64,000 bases of DNA from Drosophila persimilis (Eukaryota; Arthropoda; Insecta; Diptera; Drosophilidae), in the NCBI RefSeq assembly GCF_003286085.1, contig NW_020825288.1, forward strand, positions 8,618,001-8,682,000, given 5' to 3'. Made by a program: the position numbers and the translations under genes. Positions 1 through 12,900 of the stretch are shown one piece after another (the first letter of the stretch is position 1; every line of letters starts with the position of its first letter). The notes below the pieces were generated by a model that was not told where the DNA came from, searched no databases, and saw only the letters and a list, made by a program, of their open reading frames with translations.

Positions 1-586
1 GTTGGTGGAACGGAAATGGGGGCGGTAGCGGGAGCGGGAATGGGAAAGCACATTTACTGATCTGCCTGTACAAAAATGTTGGTCCCTGGAGCGCGTGGTG
101 TGCGCCACAATTATCACAGCCAGACGACAGATGACAAGGAATGGAAATGCGAATGGGTATGGGAATGGGAATGAGAGCAGGGAAAACAAATTTACGCGAC
201 TGCGATGCAAATAGCACGTTATGTTGACAGCCCGACACACACGGAAATGCATTTCATACGGCCGCAGACCGACGCGTCGCGATGGTGCAAATGAAAAAGT
301 TTCGCAATTAGCAAATGAATTCAGTCATCCGTCATGCTGTCGTTCCCCTTGTCGCGGCTGCCCTTGCAGTCGATCCCCGGTGGCGGTTCAATTACTTCAC
401 AAAGAACAGACCAAAGTGGGTGGATGGGGATTCCTACACACCACACATCATTCGGACGGGATATTATGGACACTCGGAACGGAACATTCGGGACGCACAG
501 GCAAATCAGCTAATAAAATTATTGCGCCCAGATCCAATGACAATGACAATGACAATATCTGACGAGCCTGTTGAGAGTCGAGTCTC
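1..586 (-). other. 3' UTR or downstream intron of the TIA-like gene
   Basis: No convincing coding exon. On the minus strand there is no polyadenylation hexamer before the window edge, so this is either a long 3' UTR or intron leading to a further exon outside the window. A CAATGA/CAATGG-type short repeat occurs near 536-556 and GGGAATG-type repeats near 150-175. Confidence 0.5.
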
Positions 587-980
587 TTACCCCATATATC
601 CCTGCTGATAGCCGCCGTACTGGCCAAAGTGGTAGCCCTGGATGCCCTGCAGGAATTGGTTCTGCACAGCAGCGGCACTGGCCGCCGCCGGGGTCACAGC
701 TGTGGCCGTGGCCGAGGAGGCCTGGTATGTGGGTGTGGGTGAGTACCAGCAGCCGGTGGCCGCCAGCTGCTGGCCGTAAGCGGCGGCAGCAGTGGCCCCT
801 AAGCCGTATGGGAACCCGGCGGCGGCAGCGGCGGCGCTATTGAGTGCCTGGGTGGCGATGGTCTGGGCATTGTTCGGATCGCCGCTCTCCTTGCCCCACG
901 AGCACTTGACGGGCTGTGCGTTGAGTTCTGTGTTGTGTACCCCGACGATGGCATGGGTGGCGGCCTCCTTGGTGGAGAAG
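587..980 (-). CDS. TIA-like gene exon: end of RRM3, low-complexity C-terminus and stop
   Basis: Acceptor CTGTTTTCTTTGCAG before C TTC TCC ACC AAG. Encodes (R)[19 protein letters not shown], then PVKCSWGKE, which closes RRM3. A roughly 100-residue Ala/Gln/Tyr/Gly tail follows ([16 protein letters not shown]..., [16 protein letters not shown]) and then TAA. This Tyr/Gly/Gln tail matches the prion-like C-terminus of TIA-1 proteins in character. The stop sits in the sequence ATGGGGTAAGAGA, so GTAAGA could also serve as a splice donor and give a longer isoform. I found no AATAAA on this strand between here and the window edge. Confidence 0.88.
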
Positions 981-3900
981 CTGCAAAGAAAACAGTTGTA
1001 CAGGATAAGTAAATCAGACGTAGGGTAATGAAGGATCCATAGCTCTACTTACCGCACGAAGGCATAGCCCTTGTCCTTGAAGACCCGAATCTCTTGTATC
1101 GCTCCATAGGGCGCGAATGTCTTCTGGAGCACCTCCTCGCTGAGGGCGGTGAGGGCGCTGTTAACGCCACCCACATAAACGGTGCAATTGGAGGGACTGC
1201 TCTGATTGTAGACCTCGTCGAAGGTCAACGGCTTGATGTTCTCTGCGAGAAAAAAAAAACAGAAAAAACAGACGAAAATGGGTGAGACCAAGTGTTACGC
1301 AGTGGTGGATTTTAATGTGTCCATCTCAAAAAGATATTTATGGGCAGAACTTTTTTGTGACTGTACAGTGTACAGTGTACTCCATCCACACCCTACACTG
1401 TTTTTTGTACAGCAACTGCATGATTAATATGCAAATTAATTAACGGATTTACCCGCAATGGCGACGGCAACGAGAGCTACATAAATGTGCCTCCGCCTCG
1501 GCAGCTCTGCTGGCAACGTTTTGGTAATTAAAATAACCGCATGCACTTAGTCAATATGCTCGAGTGTGAGTATGCATCTGTGCCTGTGTGTGTGTGTGTG
1601 TGTGTGGTTGGTTCCTCTGCGCGTGTGTGTGTGTCAGAGAGTGGGTGGTGCTGGTGGTGGTGGCACGATACCATGTACCTCTCTCCGCCATTGTTGTTGC
1701 ATATTTAAAATTGTTGCGGTTGTTATTGCATTTTTTATTATACGTATTTTGCGGATATATACATATTTCGTATGCCGTTTTATTGTCGGGGTATACTGGG
1801 CTGCCGTGCTGTGCTTTTTGCACTCACTGTACGAGAACGAGAACGAGACCCTGATTGCTGTTGATGTTGGCTCCTGCTCGGATCGTACGAGTATACGAGT
1901 ATTTGGTATGTATGCACGTATTTGTATGCAAAAGTTACACTAATTACTTCCTTTGAGGTTAAAACTAAATTTGCACTTTTAAAAATAATGTCAGCTTTGC
2001 GTGTTTATGTCTTTGTTTAGCTCTGAAACATTTCTGCGGCCCATTGTGAGGCGACTCCACGCTCACCTACCACGGTGCACGATTCCCATTGTATCCCTCA
2101 CTAATGACTCAGATTGTGGTGGATCGATTAGGTGAACGTGTGAAGGGAAGTGCCAGGATGTGCATCCGTACTTAACAGATTCCAATAGTAACTTCAATTC
2201 AAAAGCTCACTAGTTTTTGGTGACCCCGATGTACGATTCGATTAGATCAATTTGAAATGGAAGTACAGAGATGAATCTTCAGATTAGTTCTAAGATCTTG
2301 CGTCAGCCTATCTCTACCTTTTGCGGAACTGATTCAACATGGCGTCAACAGCCTACTTAACATGGCCTTCTCTTGCAGCCCTACTTCCCACTTATCCTGC
2401 TCCACCCCATCCCCTGGAGCAAGCCCATCAAAATGCCATTGCAGAGCTGCCTGCCTGCCGCTGGTTGCCGGGATTGGTTTTGTTTTGGGCTGTGCAGCGA
2501 ACATGCCAAACAAAACACAAAAATATGGCCCAATGACATGCAACAGGATTGCTGTAGACCGCTGTTGCACACTCACACTGACACCGAGGTAAAATCACTC
2601 ACACACACGCACTGGGGTACATAACCAGAGGCAGGCTTCCTGGCGAGGGTGCACCGAAAAACTAACAAGCTCGCAAATACTTTTGAAAGCTTTCGCCACA
2701 AATGTATGCGCTTTGGCCACGCACACACAGACACACTCACACTCACCACGCTCTCTCCCATTTATACACTTTGCCACACGCAAACGGCATTGCATAGTTT
2801 TGAGCGCCATGTTTCACTAATTTGCACTTTGCTTTGTGTTTGTGTTGCCCTCGCTTTATTCTGAAATACCCTTTCTGAAGGTATTACTATTCTCCCTAAA
2901 TGCTACAAGTGAAGACTAATGATCCTGATATGTAGTTCTTAATCAATATCAATCGATAGAGAGAAGTCGATAGAGTGTCAATAAGTGGTTCTGTGTATGT
3001 CAGATCATCAATAGTGCCGATAAATCGGTAAGGGTATCTTTCTTATCGGCCACACGCAAGATGGCCTTTCCCTTTTTTTATATTTTCTGTTCTCTAATTT
3101 CTTTTTTACGCTTTTGAATACGTGTAATTAAATTTGGAAACTGCAGTCAGCAAGCAGCAAGCGGCCCTCCCCCCTTCACATATTCCTGTACGTGCTCAGC
3201 CTTGAGGCGTCCATTTACAGAGTGAGTGCTTGCTGGTGGACAGTCCCTAGCCCCAGATCTTATCCCGAACCCCATCCCGTGTCCCGTACCTGCTCGCTTC
3301 GTTTCATTTCATGTCCGCCGCAAATTAAAACACTCGGCCCCCCATTTAAGTGTGGGAGCGTGGCCATAATTATCGCATATTTTTGTCTACGACAAACTAC
3401 AGCGAGTGCATTCCACTCCATTCTCTGCCGTTTCTGTTTCTGGCCTGGACTGACACAGCCGAACCCACAAATAATTTGAGTCCACCAGCCAGGAGCCAGG
3501 AGCCATTACATTACCAAATACGAGTACCTGTAAGGCCGACCAGTAGGCCAGTAGGGGAGGGGACAGCTGCTTTGAGTGCTCCCTTTTCCTAACGATTTGA
3601 AATTTTAATGAGCAATTATAGGCATGTAAAACTAAATCATGAAATAATCACCAAATCATTAACATAAATAATTCACATTTTTACACGGAGTCGCAAAAAC
3701 AACAACGCCTAGGGGCGGACGGGAACTGGGCCGGGGCCGGCACTTGAGAAAATTCAAAAGTAATTAATATGCAAGGAATGTTCGCTCTCTCGGTGACTGG
3801 GGGGGTCCGGGGTCTGGTTTTTAGGAGGGCGTCTCGCATGGGCGTTGCTATGTGCTAATTTTGACGCGTGTTGGCAACCAAAATATATAGAAATACTCCC

Positions 3901-6900
3901 AAGTCACATAGAATTTATTGTTTAGCAGGAGAAGAATATTGAAACGCAGACATATTTGTTTCACAAAATGATTGCGACTGAAACTATAAAAGGAAAATAG
4001 ATCTCAGATCTAAATTAAAACAGACCCAATCAAAGCAAAAGATCTTCAAGCTCCCAGGACGTTATCATCTCTCATATCCTTTTCTGCTCAGCCTCAGTTA
4101 TTTTTCTCGTTTTCCGTGCTCACTCATTGACTCTTTCTGCTACTCGTAGTTTACTATAGCCGCCCCCCGCCAGGCCGGAATGCATTCAGGCTTATAAACT
4201 TGTACTTAATTGTGCTCGACTCTGCATAAAATTTTGATTTATTGCTTCGGCTGGTGACTACCAGGTAACGAGGCCACATAGCTTCAGTCTCACTCCGCCC
4301 AAAAATGATTCAACCAAATTGCCCCCACGAACACACACACATACAGAGCACACCTCCGGCTCCACCTCCTTCTCCTGATGAAGCATTCTGCAGTCAAAAG
4401 TCAAATAGTTTTGGCAAAGAAATTTGTCATACAACATTCGCCGTCTTTGTTGTCTTTGTTCGCCGCTGTCGTCGGCATATTGTTTCTGGTTAATTAAGTT
4501 ATTACCATAATGAGCTTGTTGGTATTTTTGGCCCTTATTTATGGCCATGCATTGCCGTGGAGAGTGGAGATGGAGGCTAGAATCTCAGGTAATCGGTTAA
4601 CAAAGGTAAAACTTTTTAAAAACTTTCGCCACGGGCTCTCAGCCTTTGAAATGCGTTCGTTATAAGACCCGAAAATAGAAAAGAAGAAGGGAAAAACTTT
4701 TAGCCAGGCACGAAATTGCAAAGCGACGCCAAAATTGTCACAACTGTAAAATGCGCAATTGCGTCGGATCGTAAATCTCTTTCAACAAAGGGGCAGCACA
4801 CACACACACACACACACATACAGAGAGGGAGAGAGGGGTGGCACATGAGTGGCTCACTAAACGCGAACGAAGGGCGAAGGATGGCAGACGGTGGACTGAT
4901 TGCCGGGAGCATAAAATGTGCAGCCTGCTTAAAACATAAAAATGCCAGTCCAACTCCAGCTCCAACTCGGTGCTGGATTGCCAAAGAATCGAGCAAAGTG
5001 GCTGCGTAAAACATGAAGTAATGCGAATGCCGGAATGCCAAATGCGAAATGAGTTGAGTGCTACAAATCGTAAAGTTCGCCAGCAGCCAGCATCCAACAA
5101 TCCCCCCTTCACATCAGCAGCAGCAACAACTAGGCAGGCCATAAAACCAAAATCCCTATCCCATATAGGGATACATATGTATCGTATGTACCGTACATAT
5201 GCGAGCGGGCACATAAAAACCCTTCACCGAATGGGACATAACCACATCTTCGATTTTGGGCCGCTGCCGACTCAGCAGCACTTGAGGCGATCAAAAAATC
5301 AAAATTATTTCGCTGTCAAATTGCTAATAATAACTTGTATTACAGGATCCAGAACTACCGCCCACCCGGAATCCGATCCTGCTCCACTCTCTAGCCAATC
5401 CTCGACGAAAAATGGAACGGAACCGAGCAGACAAAACCGTGACATAGTCCAATAAACAATGAGACCAATAAAAATACGCTTAAGCTTTCATAGGCGTTTT
5501 TTATGACAACAATATAAATGCAAAGGGGAAAATATTATGCGAGTACACTACGGTCTCCTGTCCTGGCAGGGGTTCTTCTCTAGCCCCGAAATGCGAACCC
5601 TTCAACAATTTCAGGCCTTTGCACGATAAATTCCACCTTGGCTCCAACTATAGTTTCTGTGTATGTGTGTGTGTGTGTGCCTTTGAGGGTGTATCCTTGT
5701 GTATCTTTGTGTGAATATTTGTATCTGTGTGTGTGTAGCTTAAAGAATGCCGAATGTTTGTTGTATAACCATGAAATTTTCCCCTATGTGTATGTGCCTT
5801 TTATGATAATAGTTTCGTGTTGGCAAAATTTATTTATCTGATTTACCCTCTCTCCCAAAGCCACCCACTTAGGGGTGTGTGTGTGTGTGTGTCTAACAAA
5901 TAAAAATTATGTTAAAACATGCAAATATGCGTTAAGTTTTGATTTATGAAAGACTAACGACAGGACAGAACAGAACAGACGAACGAACGGTGGCGGCTTC
6001 ACGGGTTCCGTTCCTCCATTCCTCCGTTCGTCGAGCATGTTTGTACGCTGTTAATAATGATTACGCCGGGTTACAGTTGGGTGGATATATATGCGGTTGA
6101 CAACGTGCCCGTCATAAATTGGGGGGCGTGTGCCGCTGGGACGAAAAAATAAATGAAAATTGATTCGCTGGGATCCCTAATTGAATGCCGCTCTAGTCGC
6201 CTCTTTCTATGTATTTTTGGGTCTCGTCCCGTGTCCCTGACTCGCAGCGACTAATTGAAAAAGTTTAAACCAAATTGGGTACAGCCCATTACGGAAATTA
6301 AGCGCGTGCGGTTTTTCATTTTTACAGGGAGCGAAAGGACAAATATTAAGAAAACATAATCTGGCAGAAAATTGTGTGCGGCGTTTATAAATAGCAAACG
6401 GTTGTCGGTTCCTGGCTACCGGCTCCCGGCTTCGGGGTCCTTCAATGACGCCCCGAATCCTCCCCGAAATACACACGAGCTCTGCCCTGTCCTGGCCTTC
6501 CCCTGTCGGGCTACCTTTGGCATTCATTGCCATAATTTCCTGTAATAAGAACGACGCGTCGACTCCCAGCAAAAGCAACAGCAACAGCAACAATGCCGCT
6601 TGATATGTCTGGCCGTGGCCGTGAGTCCGGGCTGTACGCACACCGGAAGCTTCCTCGGCCTGAGGGCGAGGGAGGGAGACACACTGGGGGCAGGTGACAC
6701 TCATGATTTCCTTACCTTTACTCGCCGGCGGTTTCCGTGTGGCCCAATTCGTGCGAATTGAACGGGAGCCAAGCCACTGGCCATTCATGGCCGTAATGGC
6801 GCTTTCAGCTTCCTGTGGGGCGATAATGAAGACAGAGAGACACAGTCAGAATCCGAATCAGAATCAGAGCAAGATTTCGGGGCAAAGAAATGCCACAAAG

Positions 6901-9900
6901 GGAACGAGGAAAGTGACTGCATAAATATGCACTTAAATATGCTAATGCAGCTGATAGTACTTACCGATTTCTTGATGAAGGACACGAAGCCGTAGCCCTT
7001 CGACTTCAAGGTTTGTGGATCGCGCACCACACGACAGTCGCTGAAAAGAGAACAAGATAGAATGAGGACATTAAAGACATTCTTTAATATTTTTCCACCC
7101 TCTGCGGAAACAAAGAAAAAACTTGACAAAACTTTAAAATTTATGCAAATTCCTAATAAAGACATCTCCCCAGGCTCTGCGTCGGTGGGCGTGGGTCTGG
7201 CCGACGTGTTCAAATATTTCCGTTCGAGTACAAAATACAAATATATTTTGTGTGCACTCTGGTCTGGTCTGGTCTGGTCGGATCTCTGGTTTCTCTGCTC
7301 TATCCCCCGCCCCCTGTTGTCTGTGTTTGCGGAGTGGGCGTGGCCTCGTGGTCTCTTGTAATTCGGAAATTAGAAATCTGACCTCATGCTGAAAACTTTT
7401 TATTTATCTTACGGTTTGCTTGGCCGCACGAGAGAACGAAAGCGGCTGATGAAGATTTCAGATGCCAAGAAGGCACGCGTCCTGAACAAGTCATCGGAGC
7501 TTTAAGGATGAAGAGCATGGCATTTTGGGCAGTGTGATTCATGAGATTGAAGTTTTTTGCTTTCATTTAAATAATTTCGGTCGTAAACCTTCTCGTCCAA
7601 CGCAAATCGAACTACAATCATAACTATAAAAGATTCCGCTCATTTTGGTCACTTACGGCCGGCCACTCCGCGCAATTGCCAGACTTCCGACTCCCAAATT
7701 GATTTCCCACAGCAATTCTACGACATCTCATTTCGGCAATGGGTGCCCCGACACTAGGGTCGCGGCCCAGAACCAGAACTAAGCCAGGAGCTGCCAGGAA
7801 ACTTTGGCAATTACCCCCAGTCCTGCAGTTTACTTTTCATTTATGAAACATAAACCACAGCGGCGGCGGCAGAGATGGCGACGACGCTGGCCGGCTACTT
7901 TTTTTTTGTTCTTTCTTTTTATGATTATTATAAGTAAAATGCCGAGGGATCCCGGGCCTGGCCTGGCCTTTGGGGTGGTGTGGGATTTGGGTGGTGTGTT
8001 GGGGGGTGAAGGGAGGGCAAAAGCCGGGCGACTTATTAAATATTCACACGCGCCGCGCATTTAACAAAACGAAACAAAAATGCGCCCTGGCCCCAAACAT
8101 AATGCCAAAACCAGGCAACAACAACAGGCCTCTATGGGGAAAAAGGGCAAACAACGCGCAGCGCACGCATAAAAGTTTTTGACAAGAAAGTCGGACGACG
8201 GGTCCTGATCCCTGGGAGCCGCACGACCGAGTCCGGGCCTCCTTCGACTTTTGTGCGTTAAGCGTTTTGACATGTCGGCAACCAGATCGACTCACGCAAA
8301 AGAAAAACCAAAGAAAAATAAAGTTCTTTAAGCCAGCAACAACTGGCGGAGTCTCTCTGCCTCCGCCTGTCCCTGTGTTCCCTCCCGAGTCTGTCTCTGT
8401 CTCTGAGATAATCAGGACGCAACGTGGCTCTTGGAGTCGTTTCCCCAGGCATGGGCCTGTTTCGATGTGCGACATGTACTAGTATCGGTGATAATGATGT
8501 CAGCGATATGTATCAGAAAGGTGCCAATCGATTGCTCAATAATGCTGAAATGCGTAGCCATCGATACGGCTGTCAATTGGGAATGGAATGCCTTCATATT
8601 GGCAGAGACAAGGATGGGACAGGGACAGCCCCTCTGCTCATTAGGAGATCTGAATGAGCACAAGACCAAAAATCCTTTAACCGAATCAGGGTCATAATCA
8701 TTAGAATGATTTTCAAATTATTAAAATTTAAATTCAGCCTCGGCTCCCTCTAGAGAGAGGGGTTACAGCAGTTTGGATGAGCAGATTGCCTGATTGACTG
8801 GCTGACTGAATCTCGAAGCGAATCCAAACAAGCGAGAAATCCAAAAATCAAATACTTTAGCGTAATTTTTGATAAGCCGCCTCCGGGCTGGAAGCAGTCC
8901 CAAGAGGCAGACTAACATTTTGACTCGAAACTTTGCGATTAAACAGAAGTTAATTAAGCCAAGTTTTTGATGCTGCTGCCATTGCCGGTTGCCTGCCTCT
9001 GCTACGGGCTATGGTACGGCTATGGTGGTTCTGTTTCTGATGGTGGACCCAGTCTTTTCATGCCGAAAATAGCAACTTAAATATTTGAATGACCAGCCTG
9101 CGCCTGGACCTGGGCCTGCGACGGGACTGGGTCCGGACGGTCTATCTTTTTTCTGGTGGCAGCCCGCAAAACCGAGACGAGGCCGCTTCGTTTCGAGGCG
9201 ACAATTTCTGTGTACTTTCGAGCGCACAGTGGCAGCGAAAAGAGTTCGCCAAAAGTGAAATTTGCATAAATTCATTTTTCCCCCGCTCGGTTATGAATTT
9301 TTTATGCTCCCCGGCAAGCGGCTTACGGAACAGCCTCCTTCTCACGCGCCTGCCAATAATCAGGGAATGTGTGACAGGAAAATTGTCAAAAAAAAGGAGA
9401 AGAAAAATAGCAGAAAAGAATGACAAAATGAAAGTGGTACTGGAAAGGGAAAAGGAAAAGGAAAAGGGGAGTAGTACGACTGTGTATAAAGGCAATTCCA
9501 AGTTAACTGGCAAATGGAAAATTTGCATTTTAATACTTACGAGATTTCGCCGAATGGTGTGAATGCCTCGCGCAATTGCTGAGTTTCAATTTCTGAGCTC
9601 AAGTCACCGACAAAGATGTGGAATTGTTCTGCAAAAAAATAAAGAGAGAGAATGGGAAATCAGAGAAAGTATCAAAGTGCTGTTTTCTGTGTGCTGTGTG
9701 GAAAGAGTTGACGTTGCCGTTGCCGTTGCCCCTGGCGGCACATCGTGAGTCTCCAAAAATATGCGCCTGATAAAAACTCAAATCAGAAAGGAATCTCAAG
9801 TCATGCGCTTTTATATCGCAATTTATTGCCCCTCCGCTCTCTTACGCTTCTTCTGCTTTAATGCATATTTTCACAAAAAAAAAAAAAAAGAAGGGGAAAG

Positions 9901-12900
9901 AAAAGTTTTTCATATATATAATTTTATGCTGCATAAGCAGAGATAAGTTAATTGAAATCACAAAGAAGCCTCGCAGGATTGATGAGACTTGGCTGATGAC
10001 GGGCTCAAAAAACTTGACAAGAGCCTGGCTGGCCCCGTGGATGGTTTAGTTTTCGCAAGAAGCGAATGGAAAATGAGAGAGCTTTGCCCAACTCATTCAT
10101 GTCATCATATCATATCATGTCACATCTTCCGAATGCGGCCTGTCCTTTGTGTTGGTTCACTTTCCTTCTGAAGAACCTGCCATTAATACTAATTAACCCA
10201 TTCATCTAAGTAAACTTTTGCACGCTCGAATCTCTGGCTTCGTCGAGCCAAACATCGTGTGTATATTGTGTATCCATTCTGTACGTGTATATGTATATAC
10301 ACGAGTATATGCCACATGCGGCGAGTGCACAAACTCAAAGCCTCTCGCTGTCATGCAGGCTGCACAAACACAAGTGCAGCGGGTGAGGGTTGTCTCTCAC
10401 ATGCAAAGCAAACAGACACATACATACACAGGGACACACGGACATACACACACACTTACACAAATTGCAATCATTTATTATTATTTTTGTGTGCTTTGTC
10501 TCTTTGGCACAGAAAAAGTCGCGACTGTCGTCGTCGTCGTCGTCATCGTCGTCCTCGTCGCTGTCGGTTGCCATTGTCCTTCGTGCGCTCTTGTGTCAGT
10601 TTTGCTCAGCTCTGAGGCTCCAAAGCTAAGACACAAAGCAGAGGCATAGCCAGCCCACAGCGACGCACATGGGGTGGTAATGGGTTAAGGGCCAATGCAG
10701 TGGAACATTTTTTGGGGGTCACCCCAACCACCACACTCACTCACTCACTCTCACTCGCACACACACACTGAGAGAATTCTTACCCTAAATAATTAGCACT
10801 ATTCAGTAGGGGCTGGGGCTAAGGGTGGGACTGGGGCTAGGGCGAGGGACTTGCTCTGACGACTACGACGCTGGCGGTTCGACTTCGACCCGGCGACCGA
10901 CTTGCCTGCCCCACTGCTGCATGTCCTTCGGCCTGGCCTGCTGCACGTGCAGAAATTAACATTTCCGGTAATTTTGCGAAAATGAAAAGCAAAGCGAAAA
11001 ATTAACGGCAGCGTCGCCGTTGCCGTTGCCGTTGCTGTCGTTGGCGTTGGCGATGGCGTCGCCGCAGCGCTGGGCAAAAGCGAAATGCGGAAAGCTTTTG
11101 TGTTAAATAAATATTAAAAGGAATTTCCCCGCAGCCAGGGCGGAACTGATGGAGACGGACCTGTGGGCTGGGGGCTGGTCGCTGGTTGGCAGCGACACCA
11201 CCGTCATCAGGCATCGTTCTCTGACTGCGATGTTGGTCTTTTAAACACACATACTTTTACGCACACACCAGCCATAACGAGTAAATCTGTGCGTGTTCAC
11301 GTATGTTACCTCATACAAATATACATATATATGTATTTACAGATGTATGTGTGCGCTCGCACACTTTTTATTTAATTGGAAATTGCGTATACGCCACCGT
11401 TAATGAGCCCATTGTGAAGGCAGTCGAAAGGTCGAAAGGGGTCCGCGAGCGGCTTAGTGGGTTTCCTCGGCTGTCGAGTCTGCTGGTGCATGGGCTCGCC
11501 TCTGCCCTGCTCTGCTCGTTTCGAGTAGTTACCATTACTGTAAATCAATCGTCAGTCGCGCAGGTTGGCTCCCTCCGGCTGCCTGGCTGCCTGGCTGACG
11601 CTCGTTGCTGTAACTGTGCTCAGGTTATTGCTTTCGCCCTTTTGCACAACGTCAACTCAAAGGCAAGGGCCGCCGATTGAGGCATGCACGCAACATGCGA
11701 ATGACTGGAGGACTACTGGCAGGCTCGTGGAAGTTCGCAGGAAGTTCGCCTATACGCAATGCACGTATGAGGTCCTTCGTCTACCCCTCGTCTTGATTAT
11801 ATATGTCTGTCTGCGTCTGTGAGAGACAGACAAACGAGTCGGCCACTAATTGCAGTCAAAGGCTGCTTTAAATTTGCACCGCGAAAGCCCTCGATTGGCA
11901 GCGCCCAAGCCTCGCACATTGCCTTCGGTGTCAGCATGTCAAGCGGTTGCCGCAGACCCGTAGAGCAGCAGACCCACGTGTACGTCGAGGCTGCTGCCTT
12001 TCATTTCATTTCATTTCTTTTCCTTGTCTCCGTTTCCGTTTTTCCCTGTCGGCTCGTTTGCTGATTAAAACGGTGCGTATGTGTAATGAGTTAATTAAGT
12101 TTTTACCATCATTTCATTCGGCTCGTTTTCGTTGACGTTGTCGTTGTCGTTGTCTTACCTTTACATACATACTCGTCCATGCATACAGCGCATACACACT
12201 CATGAGCACATAAATTAATCATAAATCCTTTCTAGGCGTACGGCAAGTTACAAGTGTTTTGTATATTTGCCGAGGACGCACCTGTCCGTGCCCTGTCCTG
12301 TCCCGTACCTTTGCTGTTCTGTGCTGCCTGGAAAGCGTTAACAACTTCGTCGCAAGGATAGTCGAGAGTGGAGTCGGCTCAAGTCGGTTGGACTAAGTGT
12401 GTCAGCAGTGTTGCCAGCCAGGCAGCAAGCCAGCCAGGCAGCAACACGCCCCCTTGTACCATTTGATTAAAGACGGAAGCTACTCAGTGTGCGACTGTAT
12501 GCGTTTCCTACTATGTGTGTGTGTGTGTAGTATGGCTATCCACTTTTATGCCTTCCTTGGCCTTCCCTCTGCCCCTGCTTTTGCCTCTGTTCTTGTTGGT
12601 CTTAGTTGTTGTAAATTTTATGTTATCCGCTTCCATTGTTTGTGTATGCGTTTATTTATGTTCCCCACTGTACGTACGAGAGAGTTTACTGATTTCCCCC
12701 TGTTGTTATTTATGCGTTTGTGCTAAACCTTATTTCCTGTTTGTCTTACATAAGCTGCAACGTTTAATTACACGCACAGGCCGCTCGAGGACACTTTCGC
12801 AGCAAACTTTTCAACAAAAGAATCACTACTTTATTATTTATATATTTTATTCATATATTATTGATAATACGCACTGCAATCGCATTTATCGAATGCGTTT

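Larger units (their letters stand above)
1243..6715 (-). other. TIA-like gene intron, about 5.5 kb
   Basis: Bounded by AAAG|GTAAGG and CTCGCAG|AG. It holds TG/CA microsatellites (1585-1606, 4797-4818, about 5660-5690, 5876-5892) and a DINE-1-like relic at 2865-3008. No supported exon; the open frames here are low-complexity or lack coding character. Confidence 0.8.

Noticed and set aside
4970-5455. Plus-strand open frame of 161 codons
   Set aside because: No domain, no codon bias, lies in an intron; chance.
6207-6788. Minus-strand open frame of 193 codons extending past the RRM2 exon
   Set aside because: Only the first part is the real exon; after the donor at 6715 it is intronic read-through.
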